NCBI RefSeq assembly: GCF_023017105.1
Contig: NZ_JALKEV010000005.1
Span: 186,001-250,000 of the forward strand
DNA length: 64,000 bases
Source: Halalkalibacter sp. APA_J-10(15)
GTDB lineage: Bacteria; Bacillota; Bacilli; Bacillales; Bacillaceae_D
Reading direction: 5' to 3'
Shown one piece after another: positions 63,942-64,000 of this stretch (position 1 is the stretch's first letter; each line of letters begins with the position of its first letter). The notes beneath the pieces were generated by a model that was not told where the DNA came from, made no database searches, and saw nothing but the letters and a program-made list of their open reading frames with translations. The position numbers and the translations under genes were made by a program.

Positions 63942-64000
63942 ATTAGTAAGGACAATATGTTGGTCAATGAAGGGATTCGTGCACGTGAGGTTCGTCTTAT
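63942..64000 (+). CDS. infC: Translation initiation factor IF-3 (5' end only)
   Basis: The first 19 or so codons of IF-3: SKDNMLVNEGIRAREVRL matches the conserved N terminus of Bacillus IF-3. The gene is cut by the window end. Start chosen at ATT 63942, seven bases after GGAGGTGG; the rare AUU start is typical of infC and lets IF-3 limit its own synthesis. ATG 63957 is an in-frame alternative with a poorer ribosome site. It follows the L20-type leader. Confidence 0.85.
   Translation, partial: MSKDNMLVNEGIRAREVRL

Overview
The window is a low-GC, spore-forming Bacillaceae chromosome segment. Gene content and order (rpsD, dgcP, refZ, hisJ, ezrA, nifZ-thiI, tpx-ytxK-ackA, argGH, ytkL-ytoI-ytpI-nrnA-ytrIH-dnaE, accDA-pfkA-pyk, citZ-icd-mdh-phoPR, polA-mutM-ytaF-coaE, speD, nrdR-dnaB-dnaI, ytxC-thrS-infC) follow the Bacillus subtilis 'yt' region, but several features differ from B. 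subtilis: a futalosine-route menaquinone gene (mqnC), an hflKC pair between phoR and polA, and a GntR/FadR-type regulator in front of accDA. An alkaliphilic or halotolerant Bacillus relative (Alkalihalobacillus/Halalkalibacter-like) would fit, but the species cannot be fixed from the sequence. Sporulation genes (an alpha/beta SASP with a sigma-G-type promoter, ytfJ, ytrHI, ytaF) support an endospore former.

Layout: 0-8 kb holds rpsD (S4), a diguanylate cyclase, free-Met-R-sulfoxide reductase, RefZ, histidinol phosphatase and EzrA. 8-20 kb holds the tRNA 4-thiouridine pair, a SASP, an amidohydrolase, NAD kinase 2, tpx, ytxK, ackA, yhaM and an EcsC-like gene. 20-28.5 kb has arginine synthesis, small unknown genes, ytkL, ytoI, NrnA and the ytrHI sporulation pair. 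28.5-46 kb is a central-metabolism block: DnaE, malic enzyme, acetyl-CoA carboxyltransferase, glycolysis (PfkA, Pyk), TCA enzymes (CitZ, Icd, Mdh), then PhoPR. 46-58 kb carries HflKC, DNA pol I and MutM, CoaE, SpeD, NrdR and the DnaB/DnaI replication-restart proteins. 58-60.4 kb is a scarred island of decayed IS1182-like DNA and GC-rich repeats, followed by ytxC, a threonine T-box with thrS, and the L20-type leader with the 5' end of infC.

The most interesting non-coding signals are these. (1) Downstream of phoR, four PhoP-box hexamers in exact 11-bp register lie in front of a -10 box, followed by about 97 nt with a 5' hairpin, a single-stranded CCCC stretch and a strong terminator: a candidate PhoP-activated small RNA. 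(2) The 142-nt speD leader has competing hairpins, a T-run and a CCCCC/GGGGG pairing over the Shine-Dalgarno. (3) Three small dispersed repeat families and a GC-rich structured repeat pair are present. One repeat copy appears to have inserted into the loop of the mdh terminator with a 9-bp duplication, and one shares terminal repeats with the IS relic. No CRISPR array, rRNA, tRNA or prophage was seen.
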